From: Nelumbo lutea
Taxonomy: Eukaryota; Streptophyta; Magnoliopsida; Proteales; Nelumbonaceae
Direction: 5' to 3'
DNA length: 64,000 nucleotides
Assembly: GCA_022828595.1 (NCBI GenBank)
Contig: JAKGHH010000008.1
Span: 4,586,728-4,650,727, forward strand
This document shows positions 23,781-36,423 of the stretch, in pieces. Under the pieces are notes generated by a model, which did not search any database, was not told where the DNA came from, and was given only the letters and a program-made list of their open reading frames with translations. Position 1 is the first letter of the stretch; each line of letters starts with the position of its first letter. A program made the translations under genes and the position numbers.

Positions 23781-24046
23781 AATCAAATCAATGGTTGTGC
23801 ATTTTGGTTGGTCCATCATCATCTGGTAAAATTTCAATTGTTAGGTTCCTCATTTTTCTAGATTCATCGGTCCACACCATTGAACAACTGAAGCTGGATT
23901 TGGAAAAATATCAGGTACCCGTATCTTGGACATGCAAGGACCTGAGTAAGACTATGAAGAATATCCTAAGCCTGCAAGAGTGTTGCAATAAACAACCATT
24001 TCTACTCAAAAGGAACTTATCTTTTCTCTCTCTCCCATTACATTAA
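23781..24046 (+). pseudogene. MDN1: Midasin (MDN1) AAA5-region fragment
   Basis: After a GTACAG acceptor-like site the frame gives WLCILVGPSSSGKISIVRFL, a Walker A loop like that of midasin AAA5, but with Ile where Thr or Ser should bind Mg-ATP. It runs straight into IEQLKLDLEKYQVPVSWTCK followed by DLSKTMKNILSLQE, which in midasin lies well downstream of the loop in the same repeat. The intervening residues are therefore deleted. The frame then degenerates. Midasin is a huge dynein-like AAA+ ATPase of 60S ribosome assembly. The other midasin repeats of this window lie 12 kb downstream on the same strand, although AAA5 should follow them. Confidence 0.68.
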
Positions 24047-24718
24047 CTCTTTTAATAATATATGTTCATTAATTATGCCATTAACTCTCTCCTTCCATAA
24101 CTCATGCCACTACTTCTCTCTCATCTCAATTACTCTATTAAATTGCATAAAATACGTTAACTTTATTTATATATACATTTCAATTTATATATATATATAT
24201 ATATATTAGATATATTTGCATGGAACTATAATTATTATTAAATATTAATTATATTGAAATTGGGATATTCCATGATATATAATTGCACTAAATAATTTAC
24301 TTCCATTTAAAATTATAATCCATTTATATTTCATTTGAAAAAAAATAAAAATTAATTAACCATAAAAAATATTGCAGTAAGTTACTTAAATAAAACAAAA
24401 ATAATAAGTTTTATTGATAAAAATGTTTTTATTAATATAATAAAAAGAATTTAATTAATAAAAGGAATAAGATAAATTAAAAACTAAGGTGGAATTATCA
24501 AACAATTATTAGTTTTATAATTAAATTCAATTTAGAACCAACTTAATTAAATTCTACTAAAAAATAAAAATTTATATAGTTAATTAAATTTCCTAAAGAA
24601 TTTAAATTTAAAAAAAAAACTTAATATACTTAAATAAATTCAATTTTTACTAATTTAAAGAATTAATTTTAAATATAGTTTGTTATTTTAAAATCAATTT
24701 AAATTCAATTAAAAATAA
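24047..24718. other. AT-rich spacer
   Basis: Very AT-rich with a (TA)n run at about 24187-24207. Nothing coding. Confidence 0.55.
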
Positions 24719-25183
24719 GGAAAATTATAAAAAATAAAAAACTCATTGGGTTTTCTAAAAAACTTATGAAACTCCCCACTTTTTTGACCTCAACAAAAAC
24801 CTTCACTATTGTTTTGAAGAAAAGGTGCAAATACCTTCCTTTTGTCAGCATTCCAAATAAAAAAATTTGGATGTAATGCATGAATTTTACTTCACATCAG
24901 CCCTTTTACCTTTGTCCAAGAAGAGTGAGGAGAATTATTCTTTGAATGTTGTCTATAAAATAAACTAGTGGAGGGTAAAGTTGAAACTCTAATTATGTAT
25001 GATAATGCACTAACAAGGATAATAGTATTTTGATAACTTCAATGCCTTTGTTGCCGAAAAGCCAAGGGAAATGAGGTATTTGCACTTTTTTCTCAAAACT
25101 ATATGGGAGGCTTTTGTTAGGGTCAAAACACAAAGGTGGTTTATAAAATTATTATAAGAGGATATTTTTTTTTTATAATTTTA
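24719..25183. mobile_element. MITE-like inverted-repeat element, about 465 bp
   Basis: Ends at 24719-24835 and 25065-25183 are imperfect reverse complements. Shared blocks are 'aaaattataaaaaa', 'ttttgacc(c)taacaaaa' and 'aaggtgcaaatacct'. The centre is unrelated. No transposase. The target-site duplication is unclear. Confidence 0.6.
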
Positions 25184-25635
25184 CCTATTAATAGTATAAA
25201 ATAATAACAAACCAATTAAATTAGCATTAAGATATAAAAAAAATACAAAATTATCTAGAGAATAGGAAATTGTCACTCTCATTAAAGCGGAGCTTATATT
25301 GTGATTGGATAAACCAAGCAGAACCCCCAAAAATAATACTTTAATTGAACTTAGATGGATACTATTTAATTAAAAATGTCATAGAGCTTCATCTTCAACT
25401 TTGCTTGTAAATAAAGTCCATGCGTCGTATGAGTCCTAACTAGTCTTCACTTTATTTTCTGTAGCCGTAACTGCAATTTTCTTTCCCAAAGAGAGAAAGA
25501 GGGGAAATGAAAAAAGTGAGGAGAGAGAGAAAAGGAAATATATTTCTAATAAACAGTAAAGTTTTTGGAGGAGATTTTCGGTACACGTGCTCCATAGTAG
25601 TAAAATAACGGGACAACCATTGGTCCGTCTGTTAT
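25184..25635. other. AT-rich spacer
   Basis: Nothing recognised apart from a GA-rich patch near 25490-25540. Confidence 0.45.
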
Positions 25636-25744
25636 CTGACCCATTGGCGCTCCTATTTCATGCCAATTGCCAAGTTCACTGCATTGGATGTAACCCACTA
25701 GTGCTCTTATTTCATGCCAGCTGCCAAGTTCGCTTTATTGGATG
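25636..25744. repeat. 54-bp tandem repeat, 2 units
   Basis: Units 25636-25689 and 25690-25744 share 'tatttcatgcca' then 'tgccaagttc' and 'attggatg', with several substitutions. Confidence 0.8.
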
Positions 25745-26695
25745 TCGAATGATCCTAATAATAGCTAAAAGTTTTATGTTAAACTCTGCACAATACATCG
25801 GAGCCATGTATTGGGAACATCCTCCAGTGATAAGTACGGGAGATGTTCCCAGACTGATGTGATCTCCCAAGTTTGACATAAATGGTTGTTAGAACTTAGA
25901 ACTGTCAATTGCCTCTAATGCTGCCGTTGGACTGGTAAAGTTGATGTCACCACTTCACCAACTACACCAACACCATCCATCGATGTACCGATGTAGGCAA
26001 TTAATTCAGCACTGATCTCTTGACGATTAACTCATGAATCATGTCCTAAAGCCCTATGCGTGCCTCACTTTTAGAATCCATATTTACCCAACCTGCACCT
26101 AAATTTCTATGATCCATTCAATCAGTTCTTGTTGTTTACCAACCGCAAGGAGAGAGCAAAAAGAGGGAAGTTGCTGGAGAAAAAAAATGTCAGCGAAGAT
26201 ACTCTAAGCAAGGTTTAAGACATGATTCAAGTCATGAAAATAGGGAATTATTTGGGCAATATTTGGCAGCCAAGTTACTAAGAAAAACAACCACTATAGC
26301 TGAACGAAACAACTTGGTATTTTGGGATTCTTTTCATGAAAATATTGGCCAACATAACCTTTGGGTATCTTTAGGAGCTAAAACATTGTAAAAAAATGTG
26401 TTTTTTTGTTTAAAATACCAGTTTGTTTTGTTACTGTGATCACGAATGACCACTATAGCTAAAAAATGAGTGAGGAAGGAGATACTGTGTCGGGTTTGGA
26501 CAATTCAAACCGGATCCCAATCCATATCCATGTTTACATTAGTTATATTTAGTCTAGTCAATCAGTCTACGCTGTTTTCTAAGTCCAAACAACTCAGGCC
26601 CGACCAACTTGTCATTCATTCTATCAACTCAGGCCCAATTAACAATGGTTTGACCACACTTGTCAATTTAGGTCTAGTTAACAGTGGCCCGACCA
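25745..26695. other. Spacer, nothing recognised
   Basis: No coding motif. A loose repetition of 'caggcccgaccaa' / 'ggcccgaccaaccca' occurs near 26595-26700. Confidence 0.45.
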
Positions 26696-26703
26696 ACCCA
26701 AGT

Positions 26704-27291
26704 TAGGGGTGTTCACGGGTCGGGCTGGGTCGATTTGATTGATTTTCTTAAATCGACCCGACTTTGTCGGTTTACTTATTGATTAAATCGAAACTGACCG
26801 ACACTAAACAATCGGTTTATCGATTTAGTCGATTTTTAAATATATTTTAAACTGAAATATTTATATCAAAATATCTATTTATATTTAAGTTTATTTTTTT
26901 AGTTTTTATGAAAAATCAAAATATATATTTAATTCGATTAGTTTTCTTGTACAAAACTGAATATTTTTGTCAATATATATTTAAATTTATACAAAACTGA
27001 ACTAAATATTGTACCATTATATTATATTTGTATTGGTTTTACTTTTTTTTTTGTTCTTATCATAAGTAACCATAACAAAATATATCGACATTTAACATAT
27101 AAGATGGGGACTAATTAGTGATTACATAAACAAAGTATCGGTTTGACTCACACATGAAAGCCGAAACCGAACCGAGTTGTCGGTTTATTTTCTCACACAA
27201 ACTCAAACCGACCTATGGTTTTGAAAAACTAACTAACTCGGGTTGGGTCGGGCCAATTTGGTTGGTTTGACATTTAATGTGAACACCCCTA
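26704..27291. mobile_element. hAT-type MITE, 588 bp
   Basis: Terminal inverted repeats TAGGGGTGTTCAC / GTGAACACCCCTA are perfect over 13 bp and continue into similar GGGTCGG-rich subterminal DNA. An 8-bp target duplication flanks it with one mismatch: acccaagt (26696-26703) and acccaaat (27292-27299). The interior is AT-rich without a transposase frame, so it is non-autonomous. Confidence 0.85.
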
Positions 27292-28368
27292 ACCCAAATT
27301 ATTGTTAATAATTAATAATTCTAGAAATACTATTAATAATTATAAAAAATATTAACATGAACAATTTACCATATTTTTTAGGAAAATATTATTAACAAAA
27401 CCATCATTATATTACTTCCTTTAAATTATGGAAAATTACCTATACTAATTATTTAACTAATCAATCAATATTAAAATTATCAAAATGGTTATTAAAATTA
27501 ATCATCTATGATAATTAATATTATTCAAAAACCAACAATTGAAACAAGATAATTAGTTAATGATAATTAATATTACATTAATATATCTGATAATTTTTTA
27601 TAATGATAAATCATATTAAAATTAATATTTCAGATAATTAATAGAAAATGAAAATTTATTTATGACAATTTTTATATCCACCCAAAGTTATTTACTACAA
27701 TATTTTTTATTTTCTATAATAATTATTTGAAATAGTAATTAACAGCAATTATTAACAATTAATAGAAATTATAAAAAAATATTCATGATAATAATTTTTA
27801 ATAATAATATTGGTAATGATATTAATAATCCTTTGATAATATCTGACATAACTTAATCTTTTATAATAGTATTGATATTAATAGTAATTAGTTATCTTTG
27901 AAAATATTAATAGCAATTAGTACTTAATAAATATTTATGAAAATTCTACAATTTCTAGAAATATTACCAATTTAATAATATATGAAAATATTAATAATTG
28001 ATTGTAATTATTGTTAATAATAATTAATTAGTGTCATCCTAATAATATTTGATATTTCTTAATATTAATAAATAATTATAATAAATTAGTTGAAAATAAA
28101 TTACTAGAACTTACCAAAATAACTAGTAATTTATGACAATAAATAATTAATTATAAAAAGATATTAATAATATTTTCTATTAACCATAAATTACCAATAA
28201 TTATCATAAATTAGTAGAAAATAAATTACTAGAAATTACACGAAATCTTCAAATAAAATAACCAAAATAAATTACCAATGATTGTCAAAACTTATCATAA
28301 AATAGTAGAAATTTCTAGAAACTAGAACAAATTATCATAGAATAGTAAGAATGTCCAAAAATATCAAG

Positions 28369-28660
28369 GTTTTTAAAACTGGACCAAACAAGAACTATTT
28401 TGGGGACCAGTTCCCTGGTCAAATGGCCTGACCGTTTGGTCTGAATGGACGACCATTATGACAAAAAAAAAAACAAAAAACAACAAAAAAACATTATTCA
28501 GGCTGACGATTCGATGGTTTGACCGCTCGGGTCAGCGTTTTGTTGGCCAAATCAACGGTTTTTTGCCAAAAACCGGTTTTGGGGTGAAACAAAACCTGCC
28601 AGGTGACAATTTCCTAGTTTCCAGTCCGACTGTTTGGTTTGGTCTGGTTTTGAAAACACT
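28369..28660. mobile_element. MITE-like insert in copy A
   Basis: Ends 'ggtttttaaaactggaccaa' and the reverse complement of 'ttggtctggttttgaaaac' form an imperfect inverted repeat of about 20 bp. The interior is richer in GC than the flanking AT-rich DNA. The same insert sits at 32434-32685 in copy B. Confidence 0.55.
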
Positions 28661-29120
28661 GAAAAATATAACTATACAATAGAAAAGACTATAAATTAGG
28701 AGAACTTTGTCAAAAATAACATCTTATTTCCAGAAAATACAATAAATTACCAATAAGTTATCTTATAAATAGTATAAAAATTTAGTAGAAATTGACCACA
28801 AATTATCAGAAAATAGTAGAAATGTCCTGAAATTATTAATAAATTTCCAAGAATTAGCACAAAATTACGGATAACTACTATTGATAAATCAGTAATATAA
28901 ATAATAAAATTACTATTAATTTACCGAAAATTATCATAAAATTAGTAAAACTTTATTAACTTTCAATATACATCATCTTATATTTTTGTCAACTAATTGG
29001 ATTTATTTCATTTGCCTATAATTTCTATTATTTCATTTTTGTTTAATACAATGTAGGTTTTGCACTCCACATCTTTGTACTTGGTGATGGCATATAATAT
29101 TAACGTCATTTTTTAGTTTA

Positions 29121-29579
29121 TTAACGTCTACAGGATCCGATTTGAGATCGACGAGTATCCAATTTAACCGTTAAGAGGATCCAATTCGATACGATCTTGA
29201 TTTCCTTTACCGAAGGCTTTGGCCGGGAGTGAAGGGTCTGAGAACCCATTCTGATAGCAAGAGTAGAAATAGGGGGCTTTGGCCGGGAATGAAGGGTCCG
29301 AGAACCCATTCTGATAACAAGAGTCGAAGTAGGGGGACTGCGACGCATAGCCAAAAGATGCAGGTGAGTTGAGTCGCAGAAGGCAGGGGATTCAGAGGCG
29401 ACAATGCATCTAAAGCCACAGGAATAAAGCAAAGGATCGGAGCCAAAGTTCATCTTAGCAGAGAGGTCTGCCGGCCGGTCATCGCCTGTCTGAATAACGA
29501 GGTAAGTTCTGGTCCTTCTCCCAATATTTCCCCTTCGACGAGGGTGGGATCTTTTTCTAAAGAGGTAAGTTCTGGTCAT
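29121..29579 (-). other. 152-codon open frame kept in both duplicates, doubtful coding
   Basis: Minus-strand frame with Arg/Ser-rich composition and an internal 20-residue repeat (IRMGSRTLHSRPKPPISTLA and a second copy) produced by the 60-bp DNA repeat. The equivalent frame in copy B (33126-33710) is longer, 194 codons. No domain is recognised and the duplicates differ by ordinary substitutions, so coding is unproven. Confidence 0.25.
29215..29334. repeat. 60-bp tandem repeat, 2 units
   Basis: Units 29215-29274 and 29275-29334 both begin 'ggctttggccggga' and include 'gagaacccattctgat'. The matching pair in copy B is at 33220-33339. Confidence 0.88.
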
Positions 29580-29639
29580 CGTCTCTTGTAGGTTTTTTCC
29601 TTTGTTCCCACCTAAGTTATCTCCAAGGCCAAGTTGTGA

Positions 29640-30180
29640 CTTCCTGCTAAACTTTGTTGGAAGTTGCAGAACAATTTCAGATGGTAGGGGGTGGCAGGGA
29701 TTTGTTTTCTCATAACCAACTCTGCTGGAGCAGTATTGTGGGCTTATAGTGGACCTATTGGCATTACAGACGTGGTTGAAGCTAAAGTCAAAGCTCTTTT
29801 TATGGGCTTAACCGCTTAAGGATGGCTAGAACTATTCACTCTGCCCCCTTTGTGGTGGAGGGTGATTGAAGAAATGCCATAGGATGGGCTGCTAATCAAG
29901 AAGGGGGTCCTGGGGTTTTGGCCCGCCTGCTCAACGACACTCAAGAGCTTTTTGTTCTTTTAGATGGGTTTTTAGGGAACTGAATATGGCTGATTCTTTA
30001 GGAAAATCAGGGGTGGATAGGGCTTCATTGTATAGAGATAACACATTTCCTTTGTTTTTTTTTTGTTTGGCTTGTTTGGGCTCTCTGTTTTTTGTACATT
30101 CTCTCATGCACACCCCCTCCATTTGGTTCTTAAGGAAAGTTACCTCTCTTTTTTTTTTTTTGATAAGTAAAAATTAATGA
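29640..30180 (+). pseudogene. LINE 3' end with RNase H domain relic, copy A
   Basis: Readable pieces in shifting frames: WAYSGPIGITDVVEAKVKAL, then PFVVEG, then GWAANQEGGPGVLARLLNDT and finally MADSLGKSGVDRASLYRD (29986-30039). They are in the order of the RNase H-like domain at the end of plant LINE ORF2. Several stops and shifts break it. It ends near the 'gttacctctt' 3' UTR sequence, which in copy B is followed by a poly(A) tail. Confidence 0.7.
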
Positions 30181-30195
30181 AAGTTACCTCTTGTA

Positions 30196-30420
30196 GAGTA
30201 TACCTGACTTAGGTTCAAAGGTGAAGAAGGCACAAGTTTAGAAAGTTTGGAAAAAGACTGTGTTTGGTTTGAAGGAAAAGGTAGGGAGAGGAAGGGAAAG
30301 GTAGGAGACCTGTAGGTCCTGTACAAAGTTGCAAACCAAACATGTAGGGAATTGATTTTATTATTTTCTGATCTTCATTATGGATTCAATATTTAAAAAA
30401 TGATGATATGCAATTGTTAT

Positions 30421-30504
<84 letters not shown>

Positions 30505-31363
30505 TATCTTATGTTTCTCTTTGATGAGTAGCTTTTGTGCTTTATGAATGATCTTTCTTTTAAGCTTTATAAGGGACATGTTGGGATTTTCTTTTAAGCA
30601 ATTGTTATGCATGCTCCAATGTTATTATCTCCAATCAATATTATCCTTGTATTGGTTTCAACTTTCTCATGAAGTAGATAAAGTTACTGAATTGAATTTG
30701 TTCTCTTCATGTGCTCATTGGTTTTATAGTCAAATTGCACAATTGCATGCATGTTTTGTGTCTACATATATTGGTCTCGTCTTACTATATGGTTGTTATG
30801 CCATTGATGTATAATATAGCCTTATTTATGGTGTTCTTTCCACCAACAAAATATCATATGCACTTAAAAATTGAGTTCTGGTTATATTTCAGCAATTAAG
30901 AAATAAACCTCTGAAATTCACCTACAAATCTAGTGCCTCTAAAATTTAATAGTTGTACAGAGAATGGAAAAAATGGATCATGGTCACACATATTCTCTTG
31001 TTCAAACAAACTTCATTAAGTGCACGACAGCCTAGGTTGAAACAAACTACATATCAACTTTCTGTTTCTTTCTTATTTTTCATCAAACCAAATACAACTT
31101 AAATCATTTGTTATTACTTCCACCCAATGTGTCCTGTTTTTCCATTTCATTCATATCGCGTTTGTGTATTTTTCGAATTTTTAATTGGAATGAACATTCC
31201 TGTTGATGGTACTGACTAGTGCGTTGATTCTGAAACTCTCCCTGTTAAAGCTTTGCTATATTCAAGGGTAAGAAATACATCCTGGTTTAACGCATGAAAA
31301 TACTAATGTATTCTTACCAGATGAACCTTTTCAAAAGCTTTTCATGCAAATACTAATGTTATT
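30196..31363. other. Spacer between the two duplicates
   Basis: AT-rich, with a very long GA tract and no coding motif. It includes 'tgtgtttggtttgaagg' and 'gcaaaccaaacatg' facing each other (30260-30345), a possible short MITE remnant. Confidence 0.5.
30425..30501. repeat. (GA)n microsatellite, about 76 bp
   Basis: Pure GA dinucleotides without interruption over about 38 units. Confidence 0.95.
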
Positions 31364-34134
31364 AACATGAACAGTTAACCATAATTTTTATGAAAATATT
31401 ATTAACAGAACCATCATTATATTACTTTCTTTAAATTATGGAAAATTACCTATACAAATTATTTAATTAGTCAATCAAAATAAAAATGATCAAAATGGTT
31501 ATTAAAATTAATCGTTTCTGATAATTAATATTATTCAAAGACCAACAATTGAATCTAGATAATTAGTTAATGATAATTAATATTACATTAATATATCTGA
31601 TAATTTTCGATAATGATAATTCATATTAAAATTAATATTTCAGATAATTAATAGAAAATGAAAATTGATTTATGATTTTTTTTATATCCACTCAAAATTA
31701 TTTACTACAATATATATATTTTTTATTTTCTATAATAATTATTGAAATAGTAATCAATAATTATTAATTAACAGCAATTATTAACAATTAATAAAAATTA
31801 TAAAAAATATTCATGATAATAATTTTTAATAATAATATTGATAATGATATTAATAATCCTTTGATAATATCTGATATTATTTAATTTTTTATAACAGTAT
31901 TGATATTAATAGTAATTATTTATTTTTGAAAATGTTAATAGCAATTAGTAGTTATTAATTATTTATGAAAATTCTACAATTTCTAAAAATATTATCAATT
32001 TAATAATATCTGAAAATATTAATAATTTACTGTAATTATTGTTAATAATAATTAATTAGTATCATCCTAATAATATTTGATATTTATTAATATTAATAAA
32101 TAATTATCATAAATTATTTGAAAATAAATTACTAGAAATTGCCAAAATAACCAGCAATTTATGACAATGAATAAATAATTATCAAAAAATTATTAATAAT
32201 TATCATTAATAATATTTTCTGTTAACCATAACTTAGTAGAAACTAAATTTCCATAAATTACCAATAATTATCATAAATTAGTAGAAAATGAATTACTAGA
32301 AATTACATGAAATCTGCAAATAATATAACCAAAATAAATTACCAATGATTGTCAAAAATTATCATAAAATAACAGAGATTTCTAGGAACTAGCACAAATT
32401 ATCATAAAATAGTAGGAATGTCAAAAAATACCAAGGTTTTTAAAACTGGACCAGACAAGAACCATTTTGGGGACCGGTTCCCTGGTCGAATGGTCAGACC
32501 GTTCGCTCCGAACTGACAACCCATTCTGACAAAAAACAAAAAAAAACAAAAAACAATAAACAATAAACAGAAAAATCAATGGTTTTTTTGCCAAAAACTG
32601 GTTTTGCGATGAAGTAAAACTGGTTAGGTGATAGTTTCTTGGTTTTCTGGTCCGACCATTTGGTTTGGTCTGGTTTTGAAAACATTGAAAAATATAATTA
32701 TACAATAGAAAATATTAGAAATTAGTAGAACTTTGTCAAAAATAACCTGTTATTTCCAGAAAATACAATAAATTACCAATAAGTTATCATATAATTAGTA
32801 TACAAATTTAGTAGAAATTGACCACAAATTATCATAAAATAGTAGAAATGTCCTGAAATTATTAATAAATTACCAAGATTTAGCACAAAATTACAGATAA
32901 CTACTATTGATAAATTAGTAATATAGATCATAGAATTAGTAGAAAATTTCTTAAACTTTATTAACTTTCAATATAGATCATCTTATATTTTTGTCAACTA
33001 ATTGGATTTATTTCATTTGCCTATAATTTCTATTATTTTATTTTCGTTTAATACAATGTAGGTTTTGCACTCCACATCTTTGTATTTGGTGATGGCATAT
33101 AATATTAACGTCGTTTTTTAGTTTATTAACGTTTACAGGATCCGATTTGAGATCGACGAGTATCCAATTTAACCGTTAAGAGGATCCTATTTGATACGAT
33201 CTTGATTTCCTTTACCGAAGGCTTTGGCCTGGAGTGAAGGGTCCGAGAACCCACTCTGATGGCGAGAGTCGAAATAGGGGGCTTTGGCCTGGAGTGAAGG
33301 GTCCGAGAACCCATTCTGATAGCAAGAGTTGAAGTAGGGGGACTGCGATGAATAGCCAAAAGATGCAGGTGAGTTGAGTCGCAGAAGGCAGGGGATTCAG
33401 AGGCGACAATGTATCTAACGCCACAGGAATAAAGCAAAGGATCGGAGCCAAAGTTCATCTTAGCAGAGAGGTTTGCCGGCTGGTCATTGCCTGTCTGAAT
33501 AACTTGGTAAGTTATGGTCCTTCTCCCAATATTTCCCCTTTGACGAGGGTGGGAGCTCTTTCTAAGGAGGTAAGTTCTGGTCCTCCTCTCTTGTAGGTTT
33601 GTTCCTTTGTTATCCAAGGTCAAGTTGTGACTTCCTGCTAAACTTTGTTGGAAGTTGCAGAATAATTTCAGATGGTAGGGGGTGGCAGGGATTGGTTTTC
33701 TCATAACCAACTCTGCTGGGACAGTATTGTGGGCTTATAGTGGACCTATTGGCATTACAGACGTGGTTGAAGCTAAAGTCAGAGCTCTTATTATGGGCTT
33801 AACCGCTTAAGGATGGCTAGATCTATTCACTCTGCCCCCTTTGTGGTGGAGGGTGATTTGAAGAAATGCCATAGGATGGGCTGCTAATCAAGAAGGGGGT
33901 CCTGGGATTTTGGCCCACCTACTCAACGACACTCAAGAGCTTTTGTTCTTTTAGATGGGTTTCTAGGGAACTGAATATGGCTGATTCGTTAGAAAATCAG
34001 GGGTAGATAAGGCTTCATTGTATTGTGGTAACAAATTTCCATTGTATTTTTTTGGCTTTTTTGGGTTCTCTGTTTTTGTACATTCTATCATGCACACCCC
34101 CTCCTTTTGGTTCTCAATGAAAGTTACCTCTTGT
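31364..34134 (+). repeat. 2.8 kb direct duplication, copy B
   Basis: Same parts and order as 27350-30195: AT-rich DNA, MITE-like insert (32434-32685), GC-richer block with the 60-bp tandem repeat (33220-33339) and LINE RNase H tail. It lacks about 50 bp inside the MITE relative to copy A. It ends at 'gttacctcttgtc' followed by a 15-base A run (34136-34150), a LINE poly(A) tail. Confidence 0.88.
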
Positions 34135-34150
34135 CAAAAAAAAAAAAAAG
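33620..34150 (+). pseudogene. LINE 3' end with RNase H relic and poly(A), copy B
   Basis: The counterpart of the relic at 29640-30180, with its own changes: one base is missing in the MADS-LGKSG region (frameshift at about 33990), while the 'VVEGDL' motif reads in frame here. The A-run after 'cctcttgtc' marks the LINE 3' terminus. Confidence 0.7.
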
Positions 34151-35683
34151 CATATTAAGTAATTTAATATAGCAGCTCAATAAACGATCCTTGTCCCCAG
34201 ATATACATTCTATACATGGTTGATTAGTATACACCATGAAAGTCATATGCAATTATATAATAATTATTCATGCTTATCGAAAGATGCAAAGATATTTTTC
34301 CATCCTATTGATATCTAAAGTTTTGTACTTCTGGCCTTCAAAGTACTTTAAAATAGAGGTCCAGTCCATTAGGGTTCTTTCAATGCAACCAATGGGGGCT
34401 TCCATGGCTGAGCTTTTGTTTATTGGATATATGTCTATTTCAGTCTTTCCACATGAAACCATGAGCAAGCTTAGAAGAGAAGGGGCTTCCATGGGTGAGC
34501 TTTTGTTTATCGTCATCTCAGGAAGGGGTTTCTGACTCTTGTGCCTTACCATTCTGATTGGTTTTTTGCTGACACTGTAAGTATAGGACAAACCATATAC
34601 CATTCTTTTGCCATCTTGGTACTACTGGATCTTCTATGAAACTTGGAAATGAAAAGAGGATGGGGAATAAAAGAGGTGGCCAATGATCCAGTTTGCTATT
34701 TCTTAAATGTTATGGTAGTACAGCACATACTCTCTCTCTCTCTGACACACACTGATATACACTAGAACACATGCACACAGATACCTCTGAATAATGAAAT
34801 ATCTAACCATTTAAATTAGTGTTTTGTGACAAATGAAATACCTAACCATTCAAATTAGTGTTTTGTGACAAACGGGAGACTTTGATAACAATCTCTAAGT
34901 AGTCTAGAAATCTCCAAGTAGGTATCATACCATTCCAGCATCATAGATTTACACCAAACAAGGGTTGACTTTGATAACAAATGGGAGACTTTGCTGTTAA
35001 TTTTGTTTCTTTTTGCCTCTTTTTTTTTTGTAAAGTTCCAAATATTGGGGAGACATAGTCGTCCTATTTCTGTACATCACTTAATCAGTTTCATTACTCT
35101 GAGTAGCTTTATTCCAGTTTTCTATTTTGTGAAAGCAACATGAGTGCTGTGGAATTAGAAAATTCTCCACTAGCAGTCTTATTAGTTTCCTTTGCCTGGA
35201 CAAATGGATATGACTTGGTGCTCTGTCAATGGGGTTGGGTTTGGTTTTGGTCAGGCTTGACCTGACTTGGTATTGTAAATGTGCAGAACCAGTTTGAAAC
35301 CAGGCTCCATATGTATCTGTGGTAACAAACCCAGAACCTATGTAATTATTAATTGGGACTATTGGGTCTGACCTGATAACACCTGATTACAATTGACAGC
35401 TATACTTTTAGCCTGTAATTTGACAATAAACCTACTTTTTAAAATATTTGGTAGTATATACATTTTTGAAAAATGCAAGACTATCTGGAACTATTAAGTC
35501 TGTTGTTTTAACTTCTATGATAACACAGAGCCACTATCCTTAGAAATGAGAGTCAAATATTTTAAGTCCATGTTTGTTACAGTTCTTTTATTTGGGTCTG
35601 AATGTTTGTAGTTTGCTCAACTTATGATGATAGATTAAAGCAATGGTTGCTAGTTAACACTTAGTACATTAGTATTTTGTTTA
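34151..35683. other. Spacer, nothing recognised
   Basis: Two short direct repeats are visible ('gcttccatggctgagcttttgtttat' type at about 34397 and 34486; 'accattYaaattagtgttttgtgacaaa' at about 34808 and 34846). A short CT run lies at 34731-34743. Confidence 0.5.
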
Positions 35684-36423
35684 TTGACCAAAGAGTACTT
35701 TTTAGTAACAGGCAACATCTCCTTTGGTGTCCTTTTGATAAGAGTGATGATTGGACTGTCAAACCGTGAAGATCTGTTTGATATAGTGAATGCATGGTAT
35801 CCAAATTTGGAGACTATTGCTGAGAAACTTATAGGTATTCTCTGCTGTTCTTTTATGCTGGTGCTTTCAAGACTAATATAATCCTTACAAAATTGATTTC
35901 TGTTGTGTCAGAGACATTTGAAAAGGTCAACTCTTCTCCATCTTACCAGCCTGGAGGATGTGTTGGTTTTCCTGCTTCTTCTGCTGTTTTAAGCAGGTTC
36001 TCTTTAAGGTAGATAGTGCCTCTCTAGCAACTCTGTGCATAATAAGACCCCCACAGATGTCATTATTTTTCATGTTTTGTTATATATTTACAGGGATCTG
36101 CTGAAATGGTGCAAAAGAATCACAGGTCAAGGTTTTAACTTTATGGGGCTTAGCTTATCAGCTTATGAAAGTAAAAGCATTTGTCAAGAGGTTGTATTTG
36201 ATTTCCACTTTTTATTCCTTCTTGTGATAATGTGATGGATGACTATCTACTTGTTTCTACTGGTTACTTAATAAACTGTGGGTTTGTATTTTTTTTTTTT
36301 TTTGCATCTTCTTCAATTTCTTCTGAAAGTCGACTGTTAATAATGAGACAAATAGCAAAGATGTGGGGAGTACCGATGTCAGAAGCAGAAACATTATATC
36401 CTCTTAATAAACCCATAGTTCAG
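35684..36423 (+). pseudogene. MDN1: MDN1 exons, end of AAA1
   Basis: Blocks: to 35834 (NREDLFDIVNAWYPNLETIA, EKLI); 35912-36008 (ETFEKVNSSPSYQPGGCVGF, PASSAVLSRFSL); 36094 to about 36189 (DLLKWCKRITGQGFNFMGLS ...SICQE); and about 36304-36423 (SSISSESRLLIMRQIAKMWG ...PLNKPIVQ). The split codon at 35834/35912 restores a Glu, supporting the exon borders. This part has no stop inside the conserved blocks and is the best preserved. The last block ends CAG, directly followed by GT, the splice donor at which the LTR is inserted. Confidence 0.85.

Larger units (their letters stand above)
27350..30195 (+). repeat. 2.8 kb direct duplication, copy A
   Basis: Aligns with 31364-34134 along its whole length in the same orientation, with scattered substitutions and small indels. 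Order of parts: AT-rich DNA (27350-28368), a MITE-like insert (28369-28660), more AT-rich DNA, a GC-richer block with a 60-bp tandem repeat (about 29110-29600) and a LINE RNase H tail (29640-30180). At its end copy A carries an extra poly-T plus 'gataagtaaaaattaatg' insertion (about 30148-30178) absent from copy B. Confidence 0.88.

Noticed and set aside
30361..30612. 83-codon minus-strand frame with Ser-Leu repeats
   Set aside because: Translation of the GA microsatellite.
27350..34134. Two 2.8 kb repeats considered as LTRs of one large element
   Set aside because: Ends lack TG...CA, no PBS or polypurine tract, and the 1.2 kb between them has no gag or pol; a LINE tail with poly(A) lies inside.
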